Assembly: GCA_964347975.1 (NCBI GenBank)
Contig: CAYGAY010000005.1
Location: forward strand, 62,001-126,000
DNA from: Bin87 sp964347975
GTDB taxonomy: Bacteria > Chloroflexota > Dehalococcoidia > Lucifugimonadales > UBA3495
DNA length: 64,000 nt
Direction of reading: 5' to 3'
In this document: in pieces, positions 7,512 to 15,463 of the stretch
Layout: each line of letters opens with the position of its first letter
Position numbering within the stretch: position 1 is the first letter of the stretch
Translations under genes and position numbers: made by a program
The notes under the pieces: model-generated
Told to the model about the DNA's origin: nothing
Seen by the model: the letters and a program-made list of their open reading frames with translations, nothing else
Database searches by the model: none

Positions 7512-8458
7512 TGACTACGCAACGGGCAACGGCGGCAACCCGGGAAGCCTACGGCCGCACCCTCCTCACCATGGCCGACGAGTTCCCGGACATCGTGGTA
7601 CTTGGGGGCGACCTGAACGTCTCCACTTTCGTCCACCTCTGGCGGGACCAGTATCCGGACCGCTTCTTCGACTTTGGCCCGGCGGAGCAGAACATCGTTG
7701 GCGTCGCTGCCGGTCTGGCCGCCGCTGGCAAGATCCCTTTCGTCAGCACTTTCAGCGTCTTCGGCACCGGCCGACCCTATGACCAGCTTCGGGTGTTGGT
7801 CTCACAACCGTCGCTGAATGTGAAACTGGTGTGCACCCACGCCGGCATCCTCACTGGCGAAGACGGCATGTCGGCCCACAGCATCGAAGATCTTTCGCTC
7901 ATGTGCGCCCTGCCGTCATTCACGGTGATCACACCGGCGGACGCCCCGGAGGCCGAACAGGCCGTCCGCGCCGTGGCCGCAAGCGAGGGCCCGGCGTACG
8001 TTCGCCTGTCCCGCGCCGCCACGCCCGTGGTCCACGACAACGGCTACGATTTCAAGATTGGCGCGGCCGACGTTATGCGCGCCGGCGGGGACGTGAGTAT
8101 CATCGCCGCCGGCGCACTGGTAGCCCCGGCTCTGGACGCCGCTGACCGGCTGGCCGGCCAGGGCGTTGACGCCCGCGTGGTAAATCTGCACACGTTGTCG
8201 CCAGCCGACGAGGACGCCATCATTGCCGCAGCTCAGGAAACGGGAGCCGTCGTTACCGCAGAGGAGCACTATATCCACGGTGGCCTGGGCAGCGTAGTGG
8301 CCGGGGTGTTGTCCCGGAACTGCCCGGTACCGGTGGAGATGGTGGCGCTGCACGGTTACACCAGTTCCGGACCGGCCAACGAGTTGATGCAGAAAAACGG
8401 TCTTACTGCGGACGGCGTGGAGCAGGCCGTCCGCCGGGCGCTGAAGCGCAAGGGCTGA
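7511..8458 (+). CDS. Transketolase, C-terminal (pyrimidine-binding) subunit
   Basis: The 315-residue partner carries the pyrimidine-binding and C-terminal transketolase domains. It shows VVLGGDLN, FDFGPAEQNIVGVAAGLA (with the conserved Glu that activates ThDP) and HAGILTGEDGMSAHSIEDL. The C-terminal domain follows from about residue 185 with SIIAAGALVAPALDAA and EEHYIHGGLGS. The start overlaps the previous stop by one base. Split transketolases are common in archaea, Chloroflexota and Firmicutes. A DXS-type enzyme is less likely because the two halves have the split-TK layout. Confidence 0.9.
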   Translation: MTTQRATAATREAYGRTLLTMADEFPDIVVLGGDLNVSTFVHLWRDQYPDRFFDFGPAEQNIVGVAAGLAAAGKIPFVSTFSVFGTGRPYDQLRVLVSQPSLNVKLVCTHAGILTGEDGMSAHSIEDLSLMCALPSFTVITPADAPEAEQAVRAVAASEGPAYVRLSRAATPVVHDNGYDFKIGAADVMRAGGDVSIIAAGALVAPALDAADRLAGQGVDARVVNLHTLSPADEDAIIAAAQETGAVVTAEEHYIHGGLGSVVAGVLSRNCPVPVEMVALHGYTSSGPANELMQKNGLTADGVEQAVRRALKRKG

Positions 8459-8476
8459 CCCGCCAACCAATCCGGC

Positions 8477-8510
8477 AAAAAAACGAGACTGCCAAACGGT
8501 AGCCCCGTTT
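8477..8510 (-). terminator. Rho-independent terminator of the proBA-linked operon
   Basis: Read on the minus strand, AAACGGG pairs with CTCGTTT (one G-T wobble) around a 16-base loop and is followed by seven T residues. It lies just after the stop of the small unknown gene at 8520. Confidence 0.6.
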
Positions 8511-8519
8511 CATGCAACG

Positions 8520-8885
8520 TCAGGTAGCCTTGGGAGGCGGGAGCGGCCCGTGCCCACGTCCATTGCCGTTTCCGTTGCCGCCCCCGTAATCATCGTAGCC
8601 GGCGTTGCTGAAAACGCGGATTTCCGTGCCTTGGAAGATGTGGAAGTGGTGCGTGTCCTGCTCGTTGCCCACCGTGTTGAGCATATCGGAATCAATGTCG
8701 GAGACGATCTCATCGATCTGCTCTTGGGTTACGCTCCGGTCAACGGCGATAGCCACGTGGGCCATGCCCGGCATGAAGTGAGTGTCAATACGCCCGACCG
8801 AGTTCTCCCCATCCAGGATGATGTAAGCCTCCGATTGGGGCGTTCGGACTTCGCGCTCGTAGTCGTAGGGCATACTGAACGACAC
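8520..8885 (-). CDS. Small protein of unknown function with a Gly/Asn-rich tail
   Basis: I do not recognise this 121-residue protein. It has no signal peptide or membrane helix. Residues 1-90 look like a compact alpha/beta domain (EAYIILDGENSVGRIDTHF, VAIAVDRSVTQEQIDEIV, TEIRVFSNAG), and the tail is YGGGNGNGNGRGHGPLPPP. The GTG at 8885 directly follows the proA stop, and an ATG 12 bases later (8873) is an equally good start. It is the last gene before a terminator, so it is probably transcribed with proB and proA. Confidence 0.65.
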   Translation of the reverse strand: MSFSMPYDYEREVRTPQSEAYIILDGENSVGRIDTHFMPGMAHVAIAVDRSVTQEQIDEIVSDIDSDMLNTVGNEQDTHHFHIFQGTEIRVFSNAGYDDYGGGNGNGNGRGHGPLPPPKAT

Positions 8886-10157
8886 TCACTGCCGGATCTG
8901 TCCGCTGCCGCGAACGACCCATTTGTAAGAAGTGAGTTCCCGCAGCCCCAGGGGACCACGAGCGTGGAATTTCTGGGTGCTGATCCCCACTTCGGCGCCC
9001 AGGCCGAATTGTGCGCCGTCGGTGAAGCGCGTGCTGGTGTTGTGGTACACGGCGGCGGCGTCCACTTCGTTCAGGAACCGCTCGGCGGCCGCGTTATTTT
9101 GAGTGACAATAGCCTCCGAGTGTCCCGACCCGTAGGTTTGGATATGCTCCAGGGCGTCGTCAAGGCTGTCCACTACTTTGACCGAGGCGATGAGAGCTAG
9201 GAACTCCCGGCCCCAATCTTCCTCTTGCGCCGGCACCGCGTTCCGGTCGCCGCCCGGCCCCAGGATGGACAGCGCCCGGTGGTCGCAGCGTATCTCCACG
9301 CCGGCCAGGTTGAGGCGTGAGGCAATCTCGGGCAAGCAGCGAGCGGCGGCTTCCGAGTGTACCAGCACCGTATCCAGGGCGTTACAGACGGTGGGCCGCT
9401 GCACTTTCGCGTTGTACACGATGCTGGCGGCCATGTCGCTTTCGGCATCCCGGTCAACGTAAGTGTGGCAAACCCCCACACCGCCGGTAAGGACGGGCAT
9501 TGTGGCCTTCTTGGCGACGAAATTGATCAGACCCGCGCCGCCCCGGGGCACCAACAGGTTGATGTGCTCCTTCATGCTCAGCATCACGTCCACCAGCGAG
9601 CGATCGGTGTTGTCCACAAATTGCACCGCGTCGGTGGGCAGCCCGGCCGCGCCGATGGCGCGGTGGATCAACGCGACCAACGCCGAGTTGGAGCGCAGGG
9701 TTTCCTTGCCGCCGCGCAGGATGCAGGCGTTGCCTGATTTCAGGGCCAGGGAAACAATGTCAGTGGTGACGTTGGGGCGGCTTTCGTAGATGCTGGCGAT
9801 GACTCCCAGGGGAACCCGACGTTTTTCAACGTCGAGGCCATTTTCCAGCACAAAGTCTTCAATCAGCTCACCCACCGGGTCCGGCAGGCCAGCTACGCTC
9901 CTTACGTCCCCGGCCATGCCGTTCAACCGTTCCGGCGTGAGCAGCAGTCGGTCCAGGAAAGCATCGTCTATTCCGTCCGCTTTGGCGTCCCGATAGTCGG
10001 CGGCGTTGGCCTCCAGGATGGCCCCTTGTTCCGTTTCCAGAGCGTGGGCAAGGTTCGCCAGGGCGTGGTTACGGGTTTCGGCGGGCCGGCGGGCCAGCAT
10101 GGCCGAGGCAGTCTGCGCTGCTGAACCCTGTTGCCGGAGTCGGTCGGCGGCGGTCAT
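8886..10157 (-). CDS. proA: Gamma-glutamyl phosphate reductase
   Basis: This 423-residue NADPH-dependent enzyme reduces gamma-glutamyl phosphate to glutamate semialdehyde, the second step of proline synthesis. It is an aldehyde-dehydrogenase-fold protein. Visible family features are PLGVIASIYESRPNVT, SGNACILRGGKE and the catalytic Cys258 in QRPTVCNALD, then FGLGAEVGISTQKFHARGP near the C-terminus. TGGAG lies ahead of the ATG. Length is normal. proB ends 35 bases upstream, forming a proB-proA operon. Confidence 0.96.
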   Translation of the reverse strand: MTAADRLRQQGSAAQTASAMLARRPAETRNHALANLAHALETEQGAILEANAADYRDAKADGIDDAFLDRLLLTPERLNGMAGDVRSVAGLPDPVGELIEDFVLENGLDVEKRRVPLGVIASIYESRPNVTTDIVSLALKSGNACILRGGKETLRSNSALVALIHRAIGAAGLPTDAVQFVDNTDRSLVDVMLSMKEHINLLVPRGGAGLINFVAKKATMPVLTGGVGVCHTYVDRDAESDMAASIVYNAKVQRPTVCNALDTVLVHSEAAARCLPEIASRLNLAGVEIRCDHRALSILGPGGDRNAVPAQEEDWGREFLALIASVKVVDSLDDALEHIQTYGSGHSEAIVTQNNAAAERFLNEVDAAAVYHNTSTRFTDGAQFGLGAEVGISTQKFHARGPLGLRELTSYKWVVRGSGQIRQ

Positions 10158-10192
10158 GGGTCAATCTCCAGGTGGGAGCGTGGGAGAATTTT

Positions 10193-11359
10193 TCACAATA
10201 GGACCAGGTTGTTCCGGTGGACCACTTCCTGGCCGTAATGATAACCGAGGGTATCCACGATGCGGTCGGAACGCATACCCTGGATGCGTCGCACGTCGGC
10301 AGCGGAATAGTTGGCGATGCCGCAGGCGACGTGTTGTTCGGATCGGTCGGAAATATAGATGATGTCCCCCCGGCTGAACTCGCCCACTACGCTGCGGACG
10401 CCGGCGGGAAGCAGGCTGACGGTTTTGCCCCGCAGGGCCGACACGGCGCCGTCATCCACCAGAACCTGGCCCCAGCCGCTATCTCCCACACGGCTGAGCA
10501 TCCAGCGCTTGCGGGCTTCCATTCTGCTCTGAGCCGGCCGGAAGAAAGTCCCGACGGGTTCACCACGGGTGATGCGGAGCAATGCGTTGGAATCCCGCCC
10601 CCGGCAGATCGCCATTCCGATCCCCGAAGCCGTCACCAATTGCGCCGCATGGAGTTTGGTGGGCATCCCGCCTCTGGCCCAGGCGTTGCGGTGCTCGCCC
10701 GCCATCGCGAATATGTCGTCATCCACAAAATCCACCGTTTCCAGCCGTGTCGCCGTGGGGTCGGAACCGGGATCAGCGGTGTAGAGTCCATCCACGTCGG
10801 ATAGGATCACCAGCAGGTCGGCGTCGATGAGCGCGGCGATCAACGAGGACAGCCGGTCGTTGTCCCCGAATATCTCGCCGATCTCGTCGGCGGCCACCAC
10901 GTCGTTCTCGTTCACCACCGGCACTACCCCCAGGTCCAGCAGCGACAACAGCGTGTTGCGAATGTTGAGATAGGACTGGCGTTCCGCCAGGTCGTTCAGC
11001 GTGAGAAGCACTTGGGAGACGGCAAGGCCATGCTCGGCAAACAACTCGGAATACGCGGTCATCAAGGGACCCTGCCCCAGCGCAGCGAGAACCTGACGGG
11101 TGGGGATATCCGGCACGTCGGGGACGCTGGCGGTTTCCGATAGAGCATGACGACCGGCGGCAATGGCTCCGGAAGTCACCACCAGCATCTGCGCGTTGTG
11201 GTCGTTGCTCAGATGCGCGATTTGCGAGACCAGGTCAGTCATCACGGCGCGATCCAGGTTGACGCCGGATTTCCCGCCCGTCAAAACACTGGTGCCGGCC
11301 TTCACCACGATCCTGCGGTACGGTGACTGCCCGCGAGCGTAGCTAACATCCTTTGACAT
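10193..11359 (-). CDS. proB: Glutamate 5-kinase with PUA domain
   Basis: The first enzyme of proline synthesis, phosphorylating the gamma-carboxyl group of glutamate. The amino acid kinase domain covers about residues 15-265, with VVKAGTSVLTG, VVTSGAIAAGRHAL, PVVNENDVVAADEI, GDNDRLSSLIAAL and GMPTKLHAAQLV. A C-terminal PUA domain (about 285-370) is present, as in the E. coli enzyme where proline feedback occurs. The 388-residue length fits the PUA-containing form. Confidence 0.96.
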   Translation of the reverse strand: MSKDVSYARGQSPYRRIVVKAGTSVLTGGKSGVNLDRAVMTDLVSQIAHLSNDHNAQMLVVTSGAIAAGRHALSETASVPDVPDIPTRQVLAALGQGPLMTAYSELFAEHGLAVSQVLLTLNDLAERQSYLNIRNTLLSLLDLGVVPVVNENDVVAADEIGEIFGDNDRLSSLIAALIDADLLVILSDVDGLYTADPGSDPTATRLETVDFVDDDIFAMAGEHRNAWARGGMPTKLHAAQLVTASGIGMAICRGRDSNALLRITRGEPVGTFFRPAQSRMEARKRWMLSRVGDSGWGQVLVDDGAVSALRGKTVSLLPAGVRSVVGEFSRGDIIYISDRSEQHVACGIANYSAADVRRIQGMRSDRIVDTLGYHYGQEVVHRNNLVLL

Positions 11360-11400
11360 ACTGGCGTTGCAAGGACTTTCGTGACGAGCGGAAAATCAAT

Positions 11401-11490
11401 ATAGGACTTACGCAGTTGAGAGCCTTTACTTCCGTCCCTCCGGCGAAAGCCGGAGGGACGGGCATGGGATTTCAAGTGCGTAACTCCTAT
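11401..11490 (+). mobile_element. MITE-like element with terminal inverted repeats
   Basis: Terminal inverted repeats ATAGGACTTACGCA (11401-11414) and TGCGTAACTCCTAT (11477-11490) differ at one position. Between them is a perfect 13-bp hairpin CCGTCCCTCCGGC / GCCGGAGGGACGG (11432-11444, 11449-11461) with a GAAA loop. TA dinucleotides flank the ends, which fits IS630/Tc1-type target choice. IS630 debris lies next to it. No coding capacity. Confidence 0.6.
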
Positions 11491-11526
11491 CTATAGTCTA
11501 TGGCGATTGACGCCCAGTGAATTATA

Positions 11527-11751
11527 TCACGCAGGTTTCGGATGCCCGGCCGCAGCACAACCAACCCTTATGCCGCGAGAGTGCCGGGCCATCGCATATG
11601 AATTTTTCTGGATAGTTTGTATTGCGAAAGGCCGCCTGACGCCGCAAAGCGCCTTCCTCAATTCCACTCGTTTCCAATAGCGCCAGACCCCTTCATCCGG
11701 GTTCAGCTCCGGAGCGTAGCCGGGCCACTGTTCCAATCGGATGCGGCGGGC
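11527..11751 (-). pseudogene. IS630-family transposase remnant (minus strand)
   Basis: The minus-strand reading LEQWPGYAPELNPDEGVW then RYWKRVELRK is the C-terminal DDE region of IS630-type transposases, including the last catalytic Glu. Sequence downstream of it is no longer transposase-like, and the N-terminal catalytic part is missing. It is a short relic. Confidence 0.75.
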
Positions 11752-11770
11752 CGCTCCCTGCTACCCTGCT

Positions 11771-11893
11771 GCCGAGGCCAGACGCATGGTGAAAGGTCTC
11801 GAGTTTCACCACACCCCCAAACACTCCGGTTGGCTGAATATGGCGGAGATTGAATTCAGCGTTTCTACCCCTGCCTTTCCTAAGGTTGACTGA
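11771..11893 (+). pseudogene. IS630-family transposase remnant (plus strand)
   Basis: The plus-strand frame reads AEARRMVKGLEFHHTPKHSG then WLNMAEIEFSV and ends at a TGA at 11891. This is the well-known LEFHYTPKH-WLNMAE motif of another IS630 subgroup. Only about 40 residues remain, back to back with the minus-strand relic. Confidence 0.75.
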
Positions 11894-11900
11894 CTACTAG

Positions 11901-12070
11901 CAGGTGACCACCAACCGCCAGTGCAGCACAAACCATTCCGCGATCCGGGTTGAGGCCACGGTCTGGTCCGTACCGAGCAGGGCTTGGGTGTCCAGTTCAC
12001 CCTTGGGTTCTCGGACCAGCGCCCAGCGGAGGCACGGGCGGTTTGCCACGGTGATGCCAGTTCCTCCAAC
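11901..12070 (-). pseudogene. DDE transposase remnant (IS4/IS701-like)
   Basis: Minus-strand frame shows ITVANRPCLRWALVREPKG, ELDTQALLGTDQTVAS and RIAEWFVLHWRLVVT. This pattern (a Trp/Leu-rich WFVLRW-type segment after a TD-containing strand) is the C-terminal region of large DDE transposases. Both ends are lost. The remaining bases to 12196 hold nothing I can identify. Confidence 0.6.
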
Positions 12071-12196
12071 AGGACCTGGGCATCAACGACTTGACCCGTT
12101 GATGCCGGACGTGAACACCTTTGTTCAGCAGCCTGTCAGGGGCTGTGGGCTGGAGCGAGATGGACCCGGGTTCTAGCTGCGGCAGGAAAACCAGGG

Positions 12197-14872
12197 TTAC
12201 ACCGAACCTCCCTCAGCCAGGACGGCCAACTCCGCGTTAGACAGTCCCAACTCCCCGCACAGGACTTCTTCGTTGTGCTCCCCGATGAGAGGCGCGCGCC
12301 GGGATATCCTCCAGGGTGAGCCGTTGAAGATGGCCCCTGGGCCTGGATGTCGAAACGTCTGGCCCAGTTCCGGGTATTCTACATCTGTCCAGAACCCCCG
12401 GTCTTCCAGGTGAGGGTCCTGCATGACCTCGTCCGGGGAACGGATCGCCCCCGTGTTGGAGCCACGCTTCTGCAAGCCGTGGTAGGCTTCGTCCCGAGGG
12501 ATGTTGGCGAGGAAGTTTTCAAAAATTCCGCGAATATGTGGCTGGCTCTCGGCGATGACCGTTGGGTTCCGGTACTTTTCATCCAGTAGGTCGCCCGCCA
12601 AGGCGTGCTCGTCCATCCAAGACGCAAGCCTCAGCGCCCGCTCCGGGGTAACCTGACCGACATTCACGTATTTTCCATCCTTACAGAGGATCTGGGCATT
12701 GGGCCCAGTGGCGGTGTTGCCACCTCCTGTTCTACGAGGAATCACGCTTCTTTTGTAAATATACTGGTTCACATGGCCCTCGGTCGTGAGCGCGCAGGCC
12801 TCATGCACCGAGGCATCTATGTACTGTCCCCGGCCCGTCACCGACCGGTTAACCAGCGCCGCGGTAATGGCGATGTAGGCGTAGTGACTTCCGATGTGCC
12901 AAGCCTGGCCTCCTCCGGGAGCAATGGGCGGCGCGTCTGGCGCCACGGCGTCGTCGTAGCCACACCTGGCCATCTGTCCGCCCGCCGCCAGATGCAGCAG
13001 GTCGCTGGTCTGGAAGTCCCGCCACGGCCCAGTCTGCCCAAAGGGGGTCAGCGAGCACATAATCAGCCCCGGGTTGCTCTTTGCAAGATCTTCGTACCCC
13101 AGCCCCAGGGAGGCCAGATAACCGGGCCGGAAGGTCTCCAGTATCACATCCGCCTGCTCCGCCATTTGCCGGAACAGCCGGCGCCCCTCCTCCATCTCCA
13201 GATTCAAGGTAATCCCCCGCTTGGAGGTGTTGTAATGCCAGAAGTAAAGGCTTCTCTCCCGATTCGGTATGTCCTGGTAGAAGGGCCCCACGGTCCGGGC
13301 GGCCTCGCCGCCGGGCGGCTCTATCTTGATGACGTCTGCTCCCATGTCGGCCATCTGCTTGCCACACCACTGCCCCTTCTCGTCGGCAAGCTCCAGCACC
13401 CGCAGCTCCCCAAAGGGCCCCGCAGAGTTCCGATCCGGCGTCCGCGCCGGCGCCGGAACGGAACTCGCTACCGGCTCATTCCCACTCCACTGTACGGGCG
13501 AGGCATCCTCCATCATCTCCTTGAAGTAGGGATAATCTTCCATACTGAGGTCCTTTGGCCAGAAGATGCCGTCGGTGAAGCCGCTCACCAGCTCCTCGTG
13601 ACTGATGCCCAACAACCCCTGAAACACCTCTTTGTTGTGCCCGCCGATCAGGGGACCTGACCGGCTGTTGGTTGCCGGCGTCTCCGACATCTTGAAGGGA
13701 GCGTTCTGAAGGGGCCAGGTCCCCAGCGCGGGATGCTTCACGTCCCGGTACATCTCTCGATGCCTGAGCTGAGGATCGCTGTCTACCCGGTCCTGGCTGC
13801 TTTGAACGGGCATGGCGGGTACTCCCGCCGCCTGGCACCGCTCCATGATCTCGTACTTGCCCAGAGTCCTGGTCCACGCTTCTATCCCCTGGTCCATCTC
13901 TTCCTGGCGCTCCAGGCGACCTTCCAGAGTGGCAAACTTCTCGCCGGTGGCCCAACTGGGAGAGCCCATTACCTCCACTAACTTCCGCCACTCATAGTCG
14001 GAGAAGCAGGCCAGGGCACACCAGTCGTTGTGCTCCGCCGGACTGGTCTTGTAGGCGTTGTGCGGCGCCCCGGTCCGCCCCCGGTAGTTGTTCACCAGGG
14101 GCGTGCCCGGCCAGTGAGCGCGGTTGCCCGGCGGGTAACCCTTTCGCATGGTAGAACGACCGTTGGCCTGGATGTCCAGAAAAGCGGGCCCATTAAGGGG
14201 GACGCCGATGATCCACTGGGAACTGTCGACATGCTGTCCCTGACCGGTCATGTTGCGATGGTAAATCGCACTCAGAGCATACATGGCCCCGTATAAGCCA
14301 CCGGTGTCGTCCAGGTAGGACCAGCCCCAACCAGCGGGTGGCTGGTCCGGCAGGCCCGATGTGTATGTCAAACCGGACAGGGCTTGCGCAATGGCTCCCA
14401 TGGTTTGATACTCTCTGTCCCGACCCGTGTGGCCGAAGCCGGACATGGAGAGGTAAATGATGTCAGGCCGGAGCTTCTTCATCTCCTCGTAGCCCAGACC
14501 CCATCGCTCCAATACACCGTAGGCGAAGTTCTCGATGACGATGTCGGACATAGCCACCAGGCGCCGGGTAAGGTCGATGCCCCGGGTTGTACGAGTGTTC
14601 AGAGTGACGCTCAGCTTGTTAGAGTTGGTGTCGCTGAAATGGCCGTTGGTGTTGAGATTGGCGGGCAGGCCCTCGGGGGTACCCGCTCCCGTCGCAATGT
14701 TGTCCCCCCGAGTATTGGGGCTCTGGGGCCATTCAACCTTGATAACCTCGGCTCCCAGCGCCCCCAGCCATCGGGTGCACCAGGGACCTGCCCGGACCCA
14801 GGTGAAGTCCAACACTCGAATTCCTGACAAAGCTCCCGGTGTAGTTGGCGCTTCCGCTCCGCTCTGCACCAT
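12197..14872 (-). CDS. Fused double-domain CaiB/BaiF class III CoA-transferase
   Basis: The 891-residue protein holds two full CaiB/BaiF domains, about residues 15-430 and 485-885, joined by a linker containing SSVPAPARTPDRNSAG. Class III CoA-transferases move CoA between carboxylic acids through a catalytic Asp. Domain 1 starts GIRVLDFTWVRAGPWCTR and keeps the Asp at residue 188 (YLDDTGGLYGAMYALS), before TGQGQHVD. In domain 2 the equivalent position is Trp658 (GQAWHIGSHYA before TGRGQYID), so it is probably non-catalytic. A strong GGGAGGTGA precedes the ATG. The gene stands alone between two zones of transposase debris, suggesting acquisition or local rearrangement. The acid substrate cannot be told. 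Confidence 0.9.
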   Translation of the reverse strand: MVQSGAEAPTTPGALSGIRVLDFTWVRAGPWCTRWLGALGAEVIKVEWPQSPNTRGDNIATGAGTPEGLPANLNTNGHFSDTNSNKLSVTLNTRTTRGIDLTRRLVAMSDIVIENFAYGVLERWGLGYEEMKKLRPDIIYLSMSGFGHTGRDREYQTMGAIAQALSGLTYTSGLPDQPPAGWGWSYLDDTGGLYGAMYALSAIYHRNMTGQGQHVDSSQWIIGVPLNGPAFLDIQANGRSTMRKGYPPGNRAHWPGTPLVNNYRGRTGAPHNAYKTSPAEHNDWCALACFSDYEWRKLVEVMGSPSWATGEKFATLEGRLERQEEMDQGIEAWTRTLGKYEIMERCQAAGVPAMPVQSSQDRVDSDPQLRHREMYRDVKHPALGTWPLQNAPFKMSETPATNSRSGPLIGGHNKEVFQGLLGISHEELVSGFTDGIFWPKDLSMEDYPYFKEMMEDASPVQWSGNEPVASSVPAPARTPDRNSAGPFGELRVLELADEKGQWCGKQMADMGADVIKIEPPGGEAARTVGPFYQDIPNRERSLYFWHYNTSKRGITLNLEMEEGRRLFRQMAEQADVILETFRPGYLASLGLGYEDLAKSNPGLIMCSLTPFGQTGPWRDFQTSDLLHLAAGGQMARCGYDDAVAPDAPPIAPGGGQAWHIGSHYAYIAITAALVNRSVTGRGQYIDASVHEACALTTEGHVNQYIYKRSVIPRRTGGGNTATGPNAQILCKDGKYVNVGQVTPERALRLASWMDEHALAGDLLDEKYRNPTVIAESQPHIRGIFENFLANIPRDEAYHGLQKRGSNTGAIRSPDEVMQDPHLEDRGFWTDVEYPELGQTFRHPGPGAIFNGSPWRISRRAPLIGEHNEEVLCGELGLSNAELAVLAEGGSV

Positions 14873-15030
14873 TGCGTCACCTCCCGGCTATGGCTGTCTT
14901 AAGGTTAACTCGCCCTATTCTAACCCAATGTGGTCAATGAAGATTCCTGAAAAACCAGGAAGACTAAGAACCCCTAACAAAAAGATGCCAAGCGTCGGAA
15001 GCAGATGGTTGAACAGCCGAGGGACGCTCG

Positions 15031-15413
15031 CCCTGGCGCCTGCTGACCAATGAGCAACTGGACGCCACCGATGACGCCTGGCGGGTGTCCTGGCTTACGT
15101 CCACCGCTGGCCGGTGGCGATGTGCTGCCGGGCCGGCAAGACCGACCTGGCCATGGCAAGCCCCCGGCTCTGGTTCTGAGAAAACCGACGCAAACTCTCG
15201 CTCATGGCCCGCTTGGTTTACGCCTTCCTTCTCTCCCTGCTGACCATCGCCGTGACGCCCTTGATCCAGGAGATCCTGCGCTGTTGGCGCCACAGAACAG
15301 GAAAGCGGCGCCGCCAAGCCGCGATACCGCTCTCCAGACTGCGAACAGCTCTGAGTACCCGCTGGCTAGCCCACCCTCCTTCCCTCTCCTGCACCGGACC
15401 AAATTCGGGATGA
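15031..15413 (+). pseudogene. Degenerate DDE transposase (IS4-like), C-terminal part
   Basis: In one frame DDAWRVSWLTSTAGRW is followed, in another frame, by RAGKTDLAMASPRLWF, an in-frame TGA (15177), then KLSLMARLVYAFLLSLL and CWRHRTGKRRRQA and ALSTRWLAHPP. These segments resemble the C-terminal half of IS4-like transposases seen in Chloroflexota. At least one frameshift and a stop codon make it non-functional. Confidence 0.65.
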
Positions 15414-15423
15414 CTCAGGTATA

Positions 15424-15445
15424 TGGATTCCGGCTTTCGCCGGGA
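15424..15445 (+). repeat. Short dispersed-type hairpin repeat
   Basis: GATTCCGGCTTTCGCCGGGA forms a stem of CCGGC with GCCGG and belongs to a type of repeated hairpin often seen between genes. It sits between transposase debris and the 3' end of the molybdenum hydroxylase gene. Confidence 0.4.
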
Positions 15446-15463
15446 CTACGGCATTGGAGAACT

